Source: JBLEFH01 sp047345645
Lineage (GTDB): Bacteria > Pseudomonadota > Alphaproteobacteria > Rhodobacterales > Rhodobacteraceae
Length of the DNA stretch: 64,000 bases
Assembly: GCA_047345645.1 (NCBI GenBank)
Contig: JBLEFH010000011.1
Direction: 5' to 3' (one strand)
In this document: one piece after another, positions 23,782 through 32,829 of the stretch
Layout of the letters: each line of letters starts with the position of its first letter
Position numbering within the stretch: the first letter of the stretch is position 1
Position numbers and translations under genes: made by a program
The notes under the pieces: generated by a model
Told to the model about the DNA's origin: nothing
The model's database searches: none
The model's input: only the letters and a program-made list of their open reading frames with translations

Positions 23782-24719
23782 TGCCCAAGGTTGCATTGCT
23801 TGAGTTTTTCGACCCTGAAATTCGGGAAAAACTTCAGGATCTGGCTGGGCATGATCTGGAGTTGATCTTTTGCGAGAGCAATGACGACGCGGATCGCGCG
23901 AATGCGCTCCGCGATGCCGAATATGCTTTGGTGCGATCTATCCCCATGCCCGCCGCTTTGCTGGATGCGGCACCGAAACTGAAGATGATACATCAATGGG
24001 GCACCGGGACAGATGGTATTCCCATAAAGGAAGCCATCGCGCGCGGGCTGACCATTGCGCGCTCGCCCGGCGTCAATGCGCCAACGGTGGCGGATTTAAC
24101 CGTGGCGCTGATGCTGGCATGTCTGCGGCGCGTGGTTGTTGGCGACGCTCGGATCCGCGAAGGGAAATGGGCCGAGCCAGACCTTTACGAGATCGGGCGC
24201 GATCTTGCGGGCGCACGTGTCGGGCTGGTGGGTTATGGCGCAATTGCGCGCGAGGTGGAGAAGCGCCTGCGCGGTTTTGACTGCGAGGTGCTCCATTCGC
24301 GCGCCTCTGGCGGTCCCAATTCAACGCCCTTTGAAGAGATGATCGGGCAGGTGGATATCCTGTCGCTTCATGCGCCCGCGACGCCTACAACGCGGCATCT
24401 GATCAATAAAGACACGCTAGGGCGCATGCCGCGCGGTTCGGTTCTCATCAACACCGCAAGGGGTGAGTTGGTGGATGAAGTGGCACTTGTTGATGCGCTG
24501 AAAAGCGGCCATCTCGCATCTGCCGGGCTTGATGCGTATTCAGTGGAGCCGTTGCCGGATTCTTCGCTCCTCAGAGATGCCCCGAATACGGTTCTCTCAG
24601 CGCATTCGGGCGGGCGCACCCGGCAAAATTTCGATCGGCTCGTGCGGCATTGGGCAGGCAATATTCGCGCGCATAACGAGGGGAACACAATCGCTGAGGA
24701 ATGTCTGGTGAGTATTTGA
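23781..24719 (+). CDS. D-isomer-specific 2-hydroxyacid dehydrogenase
   Basis: A 312-residue NAD(P)-dependent enzyme with Rossmann motif LVGYGAIARE, Arg in NTARGELVDE and the catalytic His in LSAHSGGRT. It differs clearly from the enzyme at 19611 and is coupled to kdgD by TAATG, so it belongs to the acid-sugar operon. It may reduce or oxidise a 2-hydroxy or 2-oxo acid side product, or feed a non-canonical substrate into the pathway. Last gene before the candidate island boundary. Confidence 0.9.
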   Translation: MPKVALLEFFDPEIREKLQDLAGHDLELIFCESNDDADRANALRDAEYALVRSIPMPAALLDAAPKLKMIHQWGTGTDGIPIKEAIARGLTIARSPGVNAPTVADLTVALMLACLRRVVVGDARIREGKWAEPDLYEIGRDLAGARVGLVGYGAIAREVEKRLRGFDCEVLHSRASGGPNSTPFEEMIGQVDILSLHAPATPTTRHLINKDTLGRMPRGSVLINTARGELVDEVALVDALKSGHLASAGLDAYSVEPLPDSSLLRDAPNTVLSAHSGGRTRQNFDRLVRHWAGNIRAHNEGNTIAEECLVSI

Positions 24720-25026
24720 GCGGGCTAAGGGGCCGCGCGTCTTACCTTCACTTTTTACCGAGAAAAGGTTTTCAAAAGAAACCAATTTCCATAGCTGCGC
24801 AAGAAGCTAGCAAGTTTATAAATACTTGATTTCGGTGGTGTCAGGCCCCCGCAACCAAAGCCGAAAAATGACAACTGAGGGGGCGTGAAAATGGGCCATT
24901 AACCCCTATTGTCGTCCCCTCTCCGCGTAGTGTAATCGTTTTGGGTATGCGTATTTTGACGGATCAACGCATTCGGATCCGAACCCGATACGCCCCAAGC
25001 GATTGCTACAGAACGGAAAGCCTCAC
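24720..25026. other. intergenic region holding the candidate island boundary
   Basis: About 300 bp without a gene. AT-rich up to about 24835, then the tRNA-fMet end repeat at 24846-24859, then GC-rich DNA leading to the 6-phosphogluconate dehydrogenase gene. No terminator with a T run was seen after 24719. Confidence 0.5.
24846..24859 (+). repeat. candidate attR: second copy of tRNA-fMet 3' end
   Basis: CCCCCGCAACCAAA, identical in sequence and orientation to 273-286. The bases before it do not match the T arm of the tRNA, so this is not a whole truncated tRNA but just its end. Base composition changes at this point. It may be the right attachment site of a 24.6-kb island, or a remnant from exchange between rrn operons. 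Confidence 0.5.
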
Positions 25027-26436
25027 ATGGACAGCACAGCACAATTCGGTCTCATCGGTCTTGGAACAATGGGCGCGGCGTTGGCGCTTAATATTGCTGA
25101 GAAGGGCTACCCGATTGCCGTGTTTAACCGCACGGCGTCGGTGACGGATGATTTCGTGGGCGAGGCGGGCGATCTGGCGGAGCGGCTGGTGCCGACCAAA
25201 TCGCTGGAGGAGCTTGTTGCGGCCATCACGCCGCCGCGGGCGATTATCCTCATGGTGCCGGCGGGCGAGATCGTGGATCAGCAGATCGCGGCGCTCAAAC
25301 CCTTGCTCGAAGAGGGCGATCTCATAATCGACGCGGGCAATGCGAATTATGCCGATACCGAGCGGCGGAACGCCGACGCGGATCACGAGGCCTATGATTT
25401 CATGGGGATCGGTGTCTCGGGCGGTGAAGAGGGCGCGCGGCATGGGCCGTCGATCATGGTTGGTGGCGACGCGGCGCAGTGGGATCGCGTCGGCGAAATG
25501 CTTCAGGCGATTTCGGCTAAATATGATGGCGAGCCCTGTGCGGAACTGATGGGGCCGGGCGGAGCCGGACATTTCGTGAAGATGGTCCACAACGGGATCG
25601 AATATGCCGATATGCAAATGATCGCAGAGACTTACGGTCTCATGCGCGATGGTATGGGCTTTGAGGTGGATCGCATTGCGGAGACCTTTGAGCGCTGGAA
25701 CAAGGGCGCGCTCGCCTCCTATCTTATCGAGATTTCCGGCAAGGTCGCGCGGGCCGAGGACCCGATCGCGGGTGGGCCGATGTTGAACGCTATTCTCGAT
25801 GCGGCGGGTCAGAAAGGCACCGGGCGCTGGACGGCGATCGAGGCGCAGAAACTTGCGGTCGCGATCCCGGTGATAGAGGCGGCGGTGGTTGCGCGGAACC
25901 TCTCGGCGCAGGTCGATGGGCGTAAAAAAGCTGCGGATGTGTTTGGCGCGGTGCCGGGGACACTCAAGGACGCGATTGACCCCGAGACGCTGGAAACCGC
26001 TCTGATTGCTGGGAAAATTCTCTGCTACGCGCAGGGTTTCGACATGCTGGCCAAGGCGTCGAAAGAGTTTGACTGGAAGCTGCCCATGCCCGTGATTGCG
26101 CAAATCTGGCGTGCGGGCTGTATCATTCGCTCCGAAATGCTGAACGATATGGCGAACGCGCTGGAGGCCAATCCGGGCGAGAGCCTGATTTTTGCCGAGC
26201 CCTTCACGCAGATGCTGAAGGATGGCGAGGCCGCGCTGCGCAAGACGGTGATCGCGGCGACGGAGGCGGGGATCGCGGTCCCGGCGCTCGCCTCGGGGCT
26301 GTCGTGGTTCGACATGATGCGCACGCCGCGCGGCACGGCGAATATGATCCAGGCGCAGCGGGATTTCTTCGGCGCGCATGGATTTGTCCGGCTTGACGGG
26401 AAGGACGCGCCGCACGGCCCTTGGGGCGACGATTAA
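25027..26436 (+). CDS. gnd: 6-phosphogluconate dehydrogenase, decarboxylating
   Basis: A 469-residue enzyme of the oxidative pentose phosphate pathway: oxidises 6-phosphogluconate to ribulose 5-phosphate and CO2 with NADP. N-terminal Rossmann motif GLIGLGTMGAALALNIAEKG, substrate-binding GVSGGEEGARHGPSIM, and catalytic HFVKMVHNGIEYADMQ with the conserved Lys. Full family length. The ATG at 25027 opens MDSTAQF. High-GC codon use unlike the genes just upstream, and a strong terminator follows. Confidence 0.97.
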   Translation: MDSTAQFGLIGLGTMGAALALNIAEKGYPIAVFNRTASVTDDFVGEAGDLAERLVPTKSLEELVAAITPPRAIILMVPAGEIVDQQIAALKPLLEEGDLIIDAGNANYADTERRNADADHEAYDFMGIGVSGGEEGARHGPSIMVGGDAAQWDRVGEMLQAISAKYDGEPCAELMGPGGAGHFVKMVHNGIEYADMQMIAETYGLMRDGMGFEVDRIAETFERWNKGALASYLIEISGKVARAEDPIAGGPMLNAILDAAGQKGTGRWTAIEAQKLAVAIPVIEAAVVARNLSAQVDGRKKAADVFGAVPGTLKDAIDPETLETALIAGKILCYAQGFDMLAKASKEFDWKLPMPVIAQIWRAGCIIRSEMLNDMANALEANPGESLIFAEPFTQMLKDGEAALRKTVIAATEAGIAVPALASGLSWFDMMRTPRGTANMIQAQRDFFGAHGFVRLDGKDAPHGPWGDD

Positions 26437-26462
26437 CCTTTCTCCGCTGATCCAGACCAAGA

Positions 26463-26493
26463 CCGCGCCGGTGACGAGCTGGCGCGGTTTTTT
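26463..26493 (+). terminator. rho-independent terminator of gnd
   Basis: CCGCGCC (26463-26469) and GGCGCGG (26481-26487) form a perfect GC stem followed at once by TTTTTT. Confidence 0.92.
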
Positions 26494-26563
26494 CATGCGC
26501 TATGTCATAAGCGGGCCGCGACACGCTTGACCGATTAACCTTTAAAGTTCTATTTTTGTTCTC

Positions 26564-27793
26564 ATGAAGAGAACCCTCCAGCAAAAGCTCGCGATTCTCG
26601 CCGATGCCGCGAAATATGATGCGTCTTGTGCGTCCTCCGGCACGACGCGGCGCGACAGCCGGAAAGGCGGGATCGGGAGCGCGGGCGGCTCTGGGATCTG
26701 TCACGCCTACACGCCGGACGGGCGCTGCGTAAGCCTGCTCAAGATCCTGATGACCAATTTCTGCATCTTCGATTGCGCCTACTGTATTAACCGTGTTTCG
26801 AGCCAGGTGGAACGCGCGCGTTTCACGCCGGAAGAGGTGGTGGACCTCACGCTCAGCTTCTATCGCCGCAACTATATTGAGGGGCTGTTTCTCTCCTCCG
26901 GCATCATCCGGAGCCCCGATGACACCATGGCGGATATGGTGCGGATCGCGCGGATGCTGCGGCTGGATCACGGCTTCAAGGGCTATATCCACCTCAAGAC
27001 GATCCCCGAGGCGAGCAAGGAATTGATAGACGAGGCAGGGCTTTACGCCGACCGGCTCTCGATCAATATCGAGCTGCCGAGGGACGACAGTATCCGCCAG
27101 CTTGCGCCACAGAAAAAGCCGGAAACGATCCGCGCGGCGATGGCGGATGTGCGCCTCGCGCGGGAGGCGAGCCGGGAGAAAACCTATCGCGGCAAACGTC
27201 CGGCGCGGTTCTCTCCCGCCGGGCAATCGACGCAGATGATCGTCGGCGCAGATCAGGCGAATGACGGGCATATATTAACCACGGCGTCGCGGCTCTATAC
27301 GGGCTATCAGCTCAAGCGCGTTTACTATTCCGCCTTCAGCCCGATCCCGGACAGCTCGACCGCGCTGCCGCTCATCAAACCGCCGCTGATGCGCGAGCAT
27401 CGGCTTTATCAGGCGGATTGGTTGATGCGGTTTTACGGCTTCGATGCGGGGGAAATCACCGGGGTCACGCCGTCGGGCAATCTCGATCTGGAGATTGATC
27501 CGAAACTCGCCTGGGCGCTCGCCAATCGCGCGCTCTTCCCGGTGGATGTCAACCGCGCGGACCGGCAGATGCTGCTCCGCGTGCCGGGGTTTGGGACGAA
27601 AACGGTGAGCCGGATTATCGCGGCGCGGCGGTCGGGAACCGTGCGCTATCAAGATCTTATCCGCATCGGCGCGCTGGTGAAAAAGGCGCAGCCCTTCATT
27701 TCGCTGCCCGACTGGTCGCCCGCGGCGCTCACTGACAGCGCGGGTCTGCGTGCCCGTTTTGCGCCGCCGCCGGAACAGCTTTCGCTGCTATGA
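26564..27793 (+). CDS. radical SAM DNA modification/repair protein linked to UDG
   Basis: A 409-residue radical SAM enzyme of the group that is encoded beside uracil-DNA-glycosylase-like proteins (TIGR03916 by recognition). The cluster motif is CX3CX2C in FCIFDCAYC near residue 67; the C-terminal part contains a helix-hairpin-helix-like stretch (LLRVPGFGTKTVSRIIAARR), a DNA-binding feature. Stop overlaps the start of the DUF4130-UdgX gene (ATGA), so the two are co-translated. The reaction is unknown; a role in repair of a modified base is likely. Confidence 0.9.
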   Translation: MKRTLQQKLAILADAAKYDASCASSGTTRRDSRKGGIGSAGGSGICHAYTPDGRCVSLLKILMTNFCIFDCAYCINRVSSQVERARFTPEEVVDLTLSFYRRNYIEGLFLSSGIIRSPDDTMADMVRIARMLRLDHGFKGYIHLKTIPEASKELIDEAGLYADRLSINIELPRDDSIRQLAPQKKPETIRAAMADVRLAREASREKTYRGKRPARFSPAGQSTQMIVGADQANDGHILTTASRLYTGYQLKRVYYSAFSPIPDSSTALPLIKPPLMREHRLYQADWLMRFYGFDAGEITGVTPSGNLDLEIDPKLAWALANRALFPVDVNRADRQMLLRVPGFGTKTVSRIIAARRSGTVRYQDLIRIGALVKKAQPFISLPDWSPAALTDSAGLRARFAPPPEQLSLL

Positions 27794-29214
27794 TTTACCA
27801 CGCGGCGCTCCCGCAACTTGGCGCGGCTGCGGCGTGGCGGGGCATGGCGCGCAACCTTGCGAGCCACCGCATTGCGGCGGAGGACATCGCTTGGCGGCGC
27901 CATGATGAGCCGGCGGGGCTCTTGGCCGAAGACCCGCCGCCGCGAACGCCGGGGCCCTATGAGGTGTCGGCCAGCAAGCCGTTGATCCGGCTTCTGGAAA
28001 CGGCCATTTGCCATACCGCACCGGAAGCGCCGGGCCTCTGCTATCAGGCGCTTCTGCGCCATCAGAGCGAGCCGCGCGCCATCGCCAATCCGGCGGACCC
28101 GCTCACGCACCACTTGGAGGCGCTGGCGAAATCCATTCGGCGCGACATTCACAAAATGCACGCTTTTGTCCGCTTTCGCGAGATGCCGACAGAGGGGCCG
28201 CGCCTGCGTTTTGCGGCGTGGTTTGAGCCGCAGCATTTCATCACGGAACGGGGCACGCCGTTTTTCGCGCGGCGTTTTGGCGACATGGATTGGCTGATCG
28301 CGACCCCTGAAGCGACGGCGATTTTCGAAGGGGGCAAGCTGCGTTTCGCGCCGCCGCCCGAAACGCGGCCCGATCTGCCGGAGGATGCGAGCGAGGCGCT
28401 GTGGGGCACCTATTTTCAGAACATTTTCAACCCGGCGCGGATCAAGATTTCCGCGATGACATCGGAGATGCCTCGGAAATATTGGAAGAATTTGCCGGAG
28501 ACGCGGCTCATCCCGCAGATGCTGTCCGATGCGGAAGGGCGGGTTGCTGCGATGCGCGCGGCGATGCCGAAAGATGTCTCACCTGTGGCGCAGCGGATCC
28601 TCGACCGCAACGCGCCCGCGCCGTTGCCCGAGATGCCGGAGACGCTGGACGAGGCGCGCAGCGCGGCGATGGCCTGCACCCGCTGCGGCCTTTGTGAAGC
28701 GGCGACCCAAACGGTTTGGGGCGAGGGCGATCCCGACGCGCGGCTCATGATCGTAGGCGAGCAGCCGGGCGATCACGAGGACCTCAAAGGTCGCCCTTTT
28801 GTTGGTCCGGCGGGCGATGTTCTGCGAACAGAGATGGCGGCGGCGGGTATCGGCCGGGTGTGGCTCACCAATGCGGTGAAACATTTCAAATTCACGCCGC
28901 GCGGGAAGCGGCGGCTCCATCAGCGCCCGGACCGGAACGAGATCGAACATTGCCGCTGGTGGCTCGATCTAGAGCGACGGTTTATCCAGCCAGATCTGAC
29001 GGTTGCGTTTGGCGCGTCCGCCGCTTTCGCGCTGACCGGGCGCAGCGCCGCCATGCGGGACCGGCGCGGGACCATCGAGAAAGCCCGTGATGGCGGGGCG
29101 GTGCTGCTGAGTTGGCATCCGAGCTATATTTTGCGGCTGGAGGGGGCAGCGGCAGCAGACGCCCGCGCGGAATTGCGCGAGGATCTCAAGCAAGCTGTCG
29201 CTGCGCTTGGTTAA
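27790..29214 (+). CDS. DUF4130 - UdgX-type uracil-DNA glycosylase fusion
   Basis: A 474-residue fusion. Residues 1-250 are a DUF4130-type domain (linked to the radical SAM partner); residues about 275-474 are a family-4-like uracil-DNA glycosylase of the UdgX type, with the iron-sulphur Cys pair CTRCGLC, GEQPGDHEDLKGRPFVGPAG, and the loop GKRRLHQRP whose His in UdgX forms a covalent bond with DNA after uracil removal. HPSYILR closes the active site. The fusion guarantees stoichiometry with its radical SAM neighbour. Confidence 0.9.
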   Translation: MIYHAALPQLGAAAAWRGMARNLASHRIAAEDIAWRRHDEPAGLLAEDPPPRTPGPYEVSASKPLIRLLETAICHTAPEAPGLCYQALLRHQSEPRAIANPADPLTHHLEALAKSIRRDIHKMHAFVRFREMPTEGPRLRFAAWFEPQHFITERGTPFFARRFGDMDWLIATPEATAIFEGGKLRFAPPPETRPDLPEDASEALWGTYFQNIFNPARIKISAMTSEMPRKYWKNLPETRLIPQMLSDAEGRVAAMRAAMPKDVSPVAQRILDRNAPAPLPEMPETLDEARSAAMACTRCGLCEAATQTVWGEGDPDARLMIVGEQPGDHEDLKGRPFVGPAGDVLRTEMAAAGIGRVWLTNAVKHFKFTPRGKRRLHQRPDRNEIEHCRWWLDLERRFIQPDLTVAFGASAAFALTGRSAAMRDRRGTIEKARDGGAVLLSWHPSYILRLEGAAAADARAELREDLKQAVAALG

Positions 29215-29218
29215 CCAG

Positions 29219-29920
29219 TTAAATCTGCCGCATCGCCGCTTGCGCGACCAGCGGGCCCGTCGCCACGCCGCCGGGCGCACCGCCAGCGGGCTCATCCGTG
29301 ATCGCCAGCGTCGCATTGACCATCATCGGCTGCAATTCCTCGTTAATCGGCATCGCCGCCTGCCCGCCATGGGGCATCACGCCGAGCGAGATCGGGGCCT
29401 GATCGCCCTGGATCAGCCACAACTCGAAATCGCGGCCTTCGGCGGGCGGCGTCCCGGCCATGGAGACGCGCATCTCGCCATTCTCCTCATTGTAAAGCGC
29501 GGTCAGGCGGACGCTTTCATCCTCGGAGACCATATCCGACACCCACATATCGCGGGTTTCCGGGGTCTCGGTGACCGGGCCGTTAAAGAGCATGAACGCC
29601 AGCGCAAGTGTCGCGAAACTCGTGGCGAGCGCCAGCCACATCCAGCGGCCCGCGACGGCGCGCTGCGGCTGCGCGGGTTCAAAGAGCCGGCGCTCGATCC
29701 CGCTCCACACGGCGGGGCGCGGCGCAATCGGCGTCACCTCGTCGGCCAGCGGATCGAAATGCGACTCCCAGCGGGCGACTTCGCGGGCCAATTGCGGCTC
29801 TCGCAAAATCCGCAGATGGAACGCGTCGCGCTCCTCGCGGGGCAGGGTGCCGAGGACATATTCGCCAGCCGTGGCGATGTCTTTGGGATCAAGCGGCGCG
29901 TCGGTCATCGTGTCAGACAC
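29219..29920 (-). CDS. RskA-family anti-sigma factor
   Basis: A 233-residue bitopic membrane protein: cytoplasmic anti-sigma domain (about 1-90, with AGEYVLGTLPREERDAF), one transmembrane segment (about 93-112, WLALATSFATLALAFML) and a periplasmic RskA domain (FELWLIQGDQAPISLGV). Binds the ECF sigma factor encoded just upstream and releases it on a signal, probably by regulated proteolysis. The start overlaps the sigma gene by 16 bp. Converges with the UdgX gene, with 4 bp between stops. Confidence 0.92.
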   Translation of the reverse strand: MSDTMTDAPLDPKDIATAGEYVLGTLPREERDAFHLRILREPQLAREVARWESHFDPLADEVTPIAPRPAVWSGIERRLFEPAQPQRAVAGRWMWLALATSFATLALAFMLFNGPVTETPETRDMWVSDMVSEDESVRLTALYNEENGEMRVSMAGTPPAEGRDFELWLIQGDQAPISLGVMPHGGQAAMPINEELQPMMVNATLAITDEPAGGAPGGVATGPLVAQAAMRQI

Positions 29921-30450
29921 TCCCGCAGTTTGAGCAAGCTGCGGCGCAGCCAGCTTCGCATGGTGTTGAGCGGCACCGAGAAGCGTTCCGCCAGCTCGAT
30001 ATAGCTCTCCCCTTCCACATAAGCGAGGCGCACCGCATCGGCGCGGCTCTGGTCAAGCTCTTCGAGACATTGATCAATCCGCCGCCCTTCTGAGCGTAGA
30101 ACGGCGCTTTCCTCCGGGGTCAGCCCGCCATCGGGCAGCACCTCAGCCACATCAAGATCCCCGCCACCGGGCTTGCGCGCGCGCAGCCGGTCGATGGCGT
30201 GATTGCGCGCCACCGTGTTCAGCCAAGCCTGCGGGCTCGCCGTGTCGGGCAAGTAACGGTCGGCACTGTGCCAGATCTTGATAAAGACTTCCTGCAACGC
30301 ATCCTCTGCTTCTGCTTTGTCCTTTAAGATACGCAGGCAGATGGCGAAAAGTTTCGGCGCGGCCTGCTGGTACAGCTCTTCGAACGCCCTTCGGTCACGG
30401 AGCGCGACACGCCCGAGAAGGTCGGTCATCTGCATGGCGGATGGCGGCAT
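29905..30450 (-). CDS. ECF RNA polymerase sigma factor, SigK-like
   Basis: A 181-residue sigma-70 family protein with region 2 (FEELYQQAAPKLFAICLRIL, ALQEVFIKIW, WLNTVARNHAIDRLRARK) and region 4 (AYVEGESYIELAERFSVPLN, MRSWLRRSLLKLRECL). No region 1 or 3, hence extracytoplasmic-function type. Co-encoded with the RskA-type anti-sigma factor, the SigK/RskA pairing. The photolyase/fatty-acid cluster beginning at 30755 on the other strand is a likely target by comparison with Rhodobacter, where the partner is ChrR. Confidence 0.94.
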   Translation of the reverse strand: MPPSAMQMTDLLGRVALRDRRAFEELYQQAAPKLFAICLRILKDKAEAEDALQEVFIKIWHSADRYLPDTASPQAWLNTVARNHAIDRLRARKPGGGDLDVAEVLPDGGLTPEESAVLRSEGRRIDQCLEELDQSRADAVRLAYVEGESYIELAERFSVPLNTMRSWLRRSLLKLRECLTR

Positions 30451-30754
30451 GACGCGGGCTCCCGTTGCTTCGCGTTAACCATGCCGCAGCGTTGTTTGGT
30501 GTGCAAGCCGCTGGCGGGTCTTGTGTTTGGCCACGTTAAATATTCACGAAAACGTGAGGCATGCAACTACACAGGTTTTGGTTTCGTTTTTCTTATTATC
30601 AAAGGGTTAGAGGGCTGTGGCGCGATGAATAAATTGATAGGAGCCTGTGATCCGCGCCGACAGGATGTGGCGACGCGTGATCTGTGGTCTTCGCTGGTAT
30701 TGTGTGGCGATAGCCTCCATCATCAAAAATATTAACCAAGGGCAGGGGTACTGA
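30451..30754. other. divergent intergenic region between sigma gene and amine oxidase
   Basis: About 300 bp with no gene on either strand. It must hold the promoters for the sigma/anti-sigma pair (minus) and the amine oxidase operon (plus). The middle (30570-30640) is AT-rich. A TGATCC at 30648-30653 resembles a Rhodobacter sigma-E -35 element, but nothing like its -10 follows at the right distance. Confidence 0.4.
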
Positions 30755-32041
30755 TTGGAACAGGGCGGCAAAAAGAAGATCGCGATCATCGGCAGCGGCA
30801 TTTCGGGGCTGGGGGCGGCATGGCTGCTCGATCCGCATCATGATGTCACGATCTTTGAGGCGGATCCGCGTGCCGGCGGCCACGCGCGGACGGTCCGGGC
30901 CGAAGGCGTTGATGTCGATACCGGATTTATCGTCTGCAACCGCCGGACCTATCCGCTTTTCATCCCCATGCTCGAACATCTCGGCGTCCCGTTGGAGCCG
31001 AGCGATATGTCTTTCTCCGCCAGTTTCGGCGGCGGGCGATATGAATACGGCACCTTCTCGACCCGCGCGATGTTCGCCCAGCCGATGTGCCTGATCGACA
31101 AAGGTCATTGGCGGCTTATTCGCGACATCATGCGGTTCTTCCGCCACGCGCCCGCGCATCACGCGTATGAGGGCAGCATCGGCGATCTCATCACCTCGCT
31201 GCGGCTTGGCACGGAGTTTCGCGACCGGTTCCTGCTGCCGATCTCGGGCGCGATCTGGTCCACCCCGACGGCGGATATGATGCGCTTCCCTGCGGGGGCC
31301 TTTGTGCGGTTCTTTGACAATCACGGGTTGCTGTCGGTCAACGGCCAGCCGCAATGGCTGACGGTGAGCGGCGGGTCGAAAACCTATGTGGATGCCATTC
31401 TGGCGCGGCTTTCCGGGGATATGCTTCTGAACTGCCCCGTCCATGAAGTGCGGCGCGAGGCGGCGGGCGTTCAGGTCACCAGCCCGCGCGGCACGGAGCG
31501 TTTCGACGAAGTGATTTTCGCGACCCACGCTCCGCAGGCGCTCGGTATGCTCGCAAGCCCGGACAGCGACGAGCAGGCGATCCTTGGCGCGATGCGCACG
31601 CAGCCGAACCGGATGGTGCTCCATTCCGACCCGCGCCTGATGCCGCGTCGCCGCTCCGCCTGGGCGAGTTGGAATTACGTGACCAAGGGCGAGATGCCCG
31701 CGACAGATCGCCCGATCAGCCTGTCTTATTGGATGAACCGCCTGCAAAATTTGCAAACGCCGCGGCCGCTGATCGTGACGCTGAACCCGGAGATCGAGCC
31801 GAAGCGGATCCATGACGAGGCGAGTTTCGCGCATCCGCAATTCGACGCGGCTGCGATTGCGGCTCAGGCGCGGCTCCATGAGATCCAGGGGCGCGGCGGG
31901 GTGCATTATGCGGGGGCTTGGACCCGTTACGGGTTTCACGAGGACGGGCTCCTCTCGGCGCTGCGCGTCGCGCAGTCCATGGGCGTCGCGTGGCCGCTCG
32001 GGCCGGACCCGTGGGCGCTGCCCGAACAGGCGGCGGCATGA
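30755..32041 (+). CDS. FAD-dependent amine oxidase-like protein (COG2907)
   Basis: A 428-residue flavoprotein with an N-terminal dinucleotide-binding motif (IAIIGSGISGLGAAWLL), the GG motif region FEADPRAGGHART and C-terminal FAD motif GVHYAGAWTRYGFHEDG. Start is a TTG preceded by GGCAGGGG. In Rhodobacter the equivalent gene neighbours DUF1365 and a CFA-like methyltransferase, and the set modifies unsaturated fatty acids (methylated and furan fatty acids) in the singlet-oxygen response. First gene of a seven-gene run with overlapping ends. Confidence 0.88.
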   Translation: MEQGGKKKIAIIGSGISGLGAAWLLDPHHDVTIFEADPRAGGHARTVRAEGVDVDTGFIVCNRRTYPLFIPMLEHLGVPLEPSDMSFSASFGGGRYEYGTFSTRAMFAQPMCLIDKGHWRLIRDIMRFFRHAPAHHAYEGSIGDLITSLRLGTEFRDRFLLPISGAIWSTPTADMMRFPAGAFVRFFDNHGLLSVNGQPQWLTVSGGSKTYVDAILARLSGDMLLNCPVHEVRREAAGVQVTSPRGTERFDEVIFATHAPQALGMLASPDSDEQAILGAMRTQPNRMVLHSDPRLMPRRRSAWASWNYVTKGEMPATDRPISLSYWMNRLQNLQTPRPLIVTLNPEIEPKRIHDEASFAHPQFDAAAIAAQARLHEIQGRGGVHYAGAWTRYGFHEDGLLSALRVAQSMGVAWPLGPDPWALPEQAAA

Positions 32042-32829
32042 CGACGGACCTCTGGGACGGCGCCTTGATCGACGCCGCCATCTGGCACGCCCGCGCGGGC
32101 GATGTGGCACGGGAATTCCGCTACGGGGCGCTGTACGTCGCGCTGCCAATCGCGGCGCTGGAGGCGGGCCGCTTGCCGATCTGCCCTGACCAGCGCGGCC
32201 TCTGGCGCCTGCGCCGCCGCGACTACGGCCAGCGCGATGGCAGCCCACTCGACACCTTCATCAACACCGAACTCGCCAAAGCGGACCTTGCGCATTGCGA
32301 CACCACGCTCGTGACCATGCCGCGCGGCGTCCTCCACGGCTTCAACCCCGTCAGCTTCTGGCTCGCCCGCGATGATGAGGGTCCGCGCGCCGTGCTGGCC
32401 GAAGTCTCCAACACCTTCGGGGAGTCCCATCTCTATCTCTGCCGCCACCCGGACAACCGCGTGATTGACCGCACCGACCGGCTGACCGGCGAGAAGCTGT
32501 TCCACGTCTCGCCCTTCCTGCCACGCGAGGGCCGCTATGTGTTCCGCTTCGATGCCGGGCCGGGGCGCTTCGGCGCGTGGGTGGACTGGTATGGGGAAGG
32601 CGACACCCTCAAGCTGCAAACCTCAATGACCGGCAAGGCGCGGGCGCTCACCCCGGCCAGCCTGCGCCGCGCCGCGCTCCGCCGTCCGCTGCAACCCTTG
32701 CGCGTGACCGGTCTTATCCATTGGCAGGCCGCGAAACTTTTCTCTCGCGGCGTCAAATACCGCACGAAGCCACCGCAGCTGGGTACGACCAGCTCCGAAG
32801 CCACGCAATCAGGGAGACCGCATGTTTGA
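32038..32829 (+). CDS. DUF1365 protein
   Basis: A 263-residue DUF1365 family member, recognisable by EFRYGALYVALPI near the start, PRGVLHGFNPVSFWLARD and FGESHLYLC, with VSPFLPREGRYVFRF. Starts at ATG 32038 inside the amine oxidase stop (ATGA) and ends 8 bp into the CFA-like gene. It always travels with those two families, so a part in fatty-acid modification is likely, but its reaction is not established by sequence. Confidence 0.92.
   Translation: MTTDLWDGALIDAAIWHARAGDVAREFRYGALYVALPIAALEAGRLPICPDQRGLWRLRRRDYGQRDGSPLDTFINTELAKADLAHCDTTLVTMPRGVLHGFNPVSFWLARDDEGPRAVLAEVSNTFGESHLYLCRHPDNRVIDRTDRLTGEKLFHVSPFLPREGRYVFRFDAGPGRFGAWVDWYGEGDTLKLQTSMTGKARALTPASLRRAALRRPLQPLRVTGLIHWQAAKLFSRGVKYRTKPPQLGTTSSEATQSGRPHV

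Noticed and set aside
24820..24860. Truncated second tRNA-fMet gene
   Set aside because: Only the last 12 tRNA bases match; the preceding bases do not form a T arm or anticodon stem. Kept as a repeat, not a tRNA.
25006..26496. Long minus-strand open frame opposite gnd
   Set aside because: Antisense frame of a high-GC gene; Arg/His/Pro-rich with no domain signal, while the plus strand is an unmistakable enzyme. Similar antisense frames at 30599-32248, 39455-40654 and 41292-42626 were discarded for the same reason.
30648..30653. TGATCC as a Rhodobacter-type sigma-E promoter for the photolyase operon
   Set aside because: The region 16-20 bp downstream is GC-rich and has no TA-type -10 element, so the match to the -35 alone is not enough.
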